Positions 61,401-64,000 of a DNA stretch of 64,000 bases are shown here, piece after piece (position 1 is the stretch's first letter; every line of letters starts with the position of its first letter). The notes beneath the pieces were generated by a model. That model was given only the letters and a program-made list of their open reading frames with translations. It was not told the origin of the DNA and did not search any database. Made by a program: the position numbers and the translations under genes. Origin of the DNA: Bacteroidota bacterium (lineage in GTDB: Bacteria > Bacteroidota > Bacteroidia > Bacteroidales > FEN-979); NCBI GenBank assembly GCA_026391355.1, contig JAPLDH010000046.1, forward strand, positions 62,001 to 126,000. The letters are read 5' to 3'.

Positions 61401-64000
61401 ATGAGAAACAAAACCACTTTTCTTATTCTTATTTCTTTTCTCCTCTCCATTTCTGCCTGCCGGAAAAATACACATTTTATATCTGACAAACAATACAGGC
61501 ATAAAGTAGAGTTCCAGTTTGAACAACAGAAAAAACTGGCAAAGAACCGTTCTGTTGAGCTTTTCAAGGTTTTCGATCAATCCATTTCAGTCACGGAGAA
61601 AGAAGCATTACAATTTTTATTTGCATTCATGCCCCTCAGCGACCTGGCAGATTATAATGGTGATTTTTACCTGAAGAATGTCAGTACCTCGCTTATGGCA
61701 AGAGATTCAATGTCATGGGGAAAAACCATCCCGGAAGATATTTTCAGGCATTTTGTCCTCCCGATCCGGGTGAATAACGAGAACCTGGATTCTGCCCGGT
61801 GGGTCTTTTTCAATGAACTGAAAGGAAGGGTTCGGAAAATGTCGATGAAAGATGCGGTACTTGAGGTGAATCACTGGTGTCATGAGAAGGTCACTTACAG
61901 GGGAACCGATATCCGCACCTCTTCTCCCCTTGCTACGGTGAAGACAGCTTTCGGACGGTGCGGGGAAGAATCGACATTCACCGTGGCTGCATTGCGTTCG
62001 GTAGCCATTCCTTCCCGCCAGTGCTATACTCCCCGCTGGGCTCATTGCGATGACAACCATGCATGGGTGGAGGTTTGGATCGATGGGAAGTGGCACTTCA
62101 TCGGAGCCTGTGAACCGGAAGCAGAAACCGACCTGGCCTGGTTCACCGGACCGGCCAAAAGAGCGATGCTGGTCAATACCAATGTATTCGGAGACTACCA
62201 GGGACCTGAAGATGTGCTCATCAAAGATCCACGGTACACAAAAATCAACATCCTCCCAAACTATACTTCAACAAAACGAATCTGGGTAAAAGTCGTCGAT
62301 AACAGGAATAAACCCATGGATAGTGCAAAAGTGGAGTTTTCGCTTTATAACTACGCGGAGTTTTATCCGCTTACGTCATCCTTTACTGATAAAACCGGGA
62401 AATGTTCATTCCTGACAGGATATGGGGACCTTATGGTATGGGCGGCTAAGGACGCTTTTACAGGACATAAAAAAATTACAGTAAAATCAACAGATACAAC
62501 AATCGTCGAAATCCTTCGGCAACCTGAAAAGTATCAGGAAACGGAATCATTTGACCTGGTGCCTCCTCCGGTTATTCCCGATGACCACAAGATCAATGAT
62601 TCGCTCCGGGAGGTAAACTCAAAAAAACTGGTTTTTGAAGACCGTATCCGTTCACATTATGAGGAAACCTTTTTTGATTCTTCAAAAACAATGCGACTTG
62701 CAAAAAACCTTTGTCTGAACGGAGATACATTATGGAACGTCCTCAGAAAAAGTCGTGGTAACTGGCGCGACCTTGTCAGGTTCATCACCGAAGTCCCTGA
62801 GTCAGGAAAAAAATGGATCTTCCCATTGCTCAATAACATTTCTGATAAAGACCTCAGGGATGCTTCTCCTTCTGTACTTTCTGATAATCTTGAGAATTCT
62901 TCTCCGAAAACAAATTTAACAAGCGATAAAAATATTTTTAATCAATATGTTCTTTCGCCGCGGATTGACAATGAATTTCTCAGTCCTTACAAGGAATATT
63001 TCCTCAAAATATTTGATGCTGATTTCATCAAGGATTCCAGAAAAGATATTAAAATAATAACCGATTGGATCCGGTCAAACATTGTCATCAATAATGAAGC
63101 AAATTACGGAAAAGCACCAATCACCCCTATTGGTGTCTATGAACTGAAGGTTTCAGATACCCATTCCCGGGATATCCTGTTTGTCGCTGTTTGCCGGAGT
63201 ATCGGAATACCTGCACGGCTGGAACCTGCAACCAAAATACCCCAGTACTATTCCAACAGTTCCTGGGCCGATGTCAGATTTGACAACCCATCTATGAAAG
63301 CCAATCTTTCAAAAGGAACACTCATCCTCACCAATAACCCGGAAAACAAGATCAGACCGGAATATTACACCCATTTCACCATCGAAAAACTGACAGATGG
63401 ATTTTACAGGTCCCTGGATTACGAAACCGATCCGGTAATGCAGTCCTTTCCTGCAAAAGCCGATCTTACACCCGGTTCGTACATGATGGTCACCGGAAAC
63501 AGGATGACAGGCGGCACTGTACTTGTCAACCTTACATGGTTCAATGTGGAACCCGGAATAACCAAAACCCTGGATATAAAATTACGGAAGGAGTTGGTCA
63601 ACCCTCCGGTTCTTGGGACGATTGACATTGGAAAAGACCTTGGCAAACTGTTTTCCGGAACATCTTCTGAAATCAATACCGGAAAGGGACTCCTTCTTGC
63701 CTGGATTGAACCTGATAAAGAACCCACCAAACATTTTATTGCAGACCTTGTCAATAAGAAGGAAGAGTTTAAAAACTGGAAAGGAAAAATCCTTTTGCTC
63801 TTCAAAAATGAGAATGAAAAGAATACTTTTGTTTTGCTAAACAGCAGGAACCTCCCATCGTCATCATTGTATATGACTACATCATCACAATCACTCGCAG
63901 AATTCATGCTTACCCTGAAGATGAAATCAGTTACACAGTTACCGTTTGTTTCATACATCAATGCAAAAGGTGAGATTCTATATTATTCTGAGGGTTATAA
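61401..64000 (+). CDS. Lipoprotein with two transglutaminase-like domains, 3' end outside the window
   Basis: At least 866 codons from ATG 61401, open to the window edge. Lipobox LSISAC (Cys20). A complete transglutaminase-like domain at about 150-230 has Cys in FGRCGEESTFTVAALRS, His in DDNHAWVEVW and acidic FIGACEPE, a pattern typical of Bacteroidota envelope proteins. An Ig-like segment (KRIWVKVVDNRNKPMDSAKV) follows. A second TG-like region near 545-620 has DSRKDIKIITDWIRSN, DTHSRDILFVAVCRSIGIP, without a Cys at the nucleophile position. Probably envelope-anchored and peptide-binding or -modifying. It continues the operon 14 bp after the MFS gene. Confidence 0.85.
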   Translation, partial: MRNKTTFLILISFLLSISACRKNTHFISDKQYRHKVEFQFEQQKKLAKNRSVELFKVFDQSISVTEKEALQFLFAFMPLSDLADYNGDFYLKNVSTSLMARDSMSWGKTIPEDIFRHFVLPIRVNNENLDSARWVFFNELKGRVRKMSMKDAVLEVNHWCHEKVTYRGTDIRTSSPLATVKTAFGRCGEESTFTVAALRSVAIPSRQCYTPRWAHCDDNHAWVEVWIDGKWHFIGACEPEAETDLAWFTGPAKRAMLVNTNVFGDYQGPEDVLIKDPRYTKINILPNYTSTKRIWVKVVDNRNKPMDSAKVEFSLYNYAEFYPLTSSFTDKTGKCSFLTGYGDLMVWAAKDAFTGHKKITVKSTDTTIVEILRQPEKYQETESFDLVPPPVIPDDHKINDSLREVNSKKLVFEDRIRSHYEETFFDSSKTMRLAKNLCLNGDTLWNVLRKSRGNWRDLVRFITEVPESGKKWIFPLLNNISDKDLRDASPSVLSDNLENSSPKTNLTSDKNIFNQYVLSPRIDNEFLSPYKEYFLKIFDADFIKDSRKDIKIITDWIRSNIVINNEANYGKAPITPIGVYELKVSDTHSRDILFVAVCRSIGIPARLEPATKIPQYYSNSSWADVRFDNPSMKANLSKGTLILTNNPENKIRPEYYTHFTIEKLTDGFYRSLDYETDPVMQSFPAKADLTPGSYMMVTGNRMTGGTVLVNLTWFNVEPGITKTLDIKLRKELVNPPVLGTIDIGKDLGKLFSGTSSEINTGKGLLLAWIEPDKEPTKHFIADLVNKKEEFKNWKGKILLLFKNENEKNTFVLLNSRNLPSSSLYMTTSSQSLAEFMLTLKMKSVTQLPFVSYINAKGEILYYSEGY

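Noticed and set aside
63419-63961. Minus-strand 180-codon frame near the window end
   Set aside because: The plus-strand transglutaminase-like protein is open through this region and shows domain motifs; the minus frame does not.
46730-64000. Polysaccharide utilisation locus with SusC/SusD
   Set aside because: No SusC- or SusD-like protein, sigma/anti-sigma pair or hybrid two-component regulator is present in the window, so the term does not apply as seen.

Overview
The window looks like a chromosomal segment of a Bacteroidota bacterium, most likely Bacteroidales-like. The reasons are: three proteins with type IX secretion (T9SS) C-terminal sorting domains; a CusA pump fused to a TolC-like outer-membrane factor; type III glutamine synthetase; lineage-typical families (DUF4199, DUF4831, a DUF6660-like protein); a small SRP RNA without an Alu domain; and -7 boxes of the form TAnnTTTG. 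Base composition is moderately AT-rich by eye. I saw no tRNA, rRNA, CRISPR array, intact insertion sequence or prophage.

Layout. 1-2 kb is a gene graveyard: a frameshifted secreted repeat protein, then an internally deleted D12-class DNA adenine methylase that ends a decayed ATGA-coupled operon. 2-8 kb is a heavy-metal efflux operon on the minus strand (DUF6660-like protein, CusA-TolC fusion, CusB-like adaptor). 8-13 kb has a GH2-like protein with a shrunken catalytic region, a pdxH 3' remnant, a large T9SS cell-surface protein with an S74 chaperone domain, and a ferredoxin/CDGSH protein. 13-16 kb is the three-gene proton-translocating transhydrogenase operon. 16-24 kb is mostly housekeeping: two tandem small lipoproteins, rarA, kdsA, a DUF4831 protein, glnN and a sodium symporter. 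24-31 kb is a glycan island with a complete heptose-7-phosphate to NDP-heptose gene set (gmhA, GHMP kinase, nucleotidyltransferase, HAD phosphatase) and two glycosyltransferases. 31-38 kb has the SRP RNA, tsaC, an EXPERA membrane protein, an SDR enzyme, galM, a T9SS BNR-type protein and galK. 38-46 kb is accessory and eroded: FISUMP/DUF1566 surface proteins (one a broken mosaic), an AAA_14/DUF4143 ATPase, an ORF6N protein with a 35-bp palindrome, a DUF2442 protein and a GT22-like membrane transferase.

46.7 kb to the end is one tightly packed plus-strand catabolic locus: beta-mannosidase (GH2), GH92 alpha-mannosidase, DMT transporter, M64 metallopeptidase, a glycyl-radical activase, a glycyl-radical enzyme closely resembling trans-4-hydroxy-L-proline dehydratase (HypD), a GH31 glycosidase, an MFS sugar transporter and a transglutaminase-like lipoprotein that runs off the window. 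Together these suggest breakdown of a hydroxyproline-containing glycoprotein: sugars trimmed outside the cytoplasm, peptide cut by M64, hydroxyproline dehydrated in the cytoplasm.

The most unusual non-coding signal is a set of about a dozen short arrays with a strict 7-bp period but a different heptamer word at nearly every locus. They sit almost always against a stop or start codon. One supplies the tsaC start codon and two lie inside the broken FISUMP gene.
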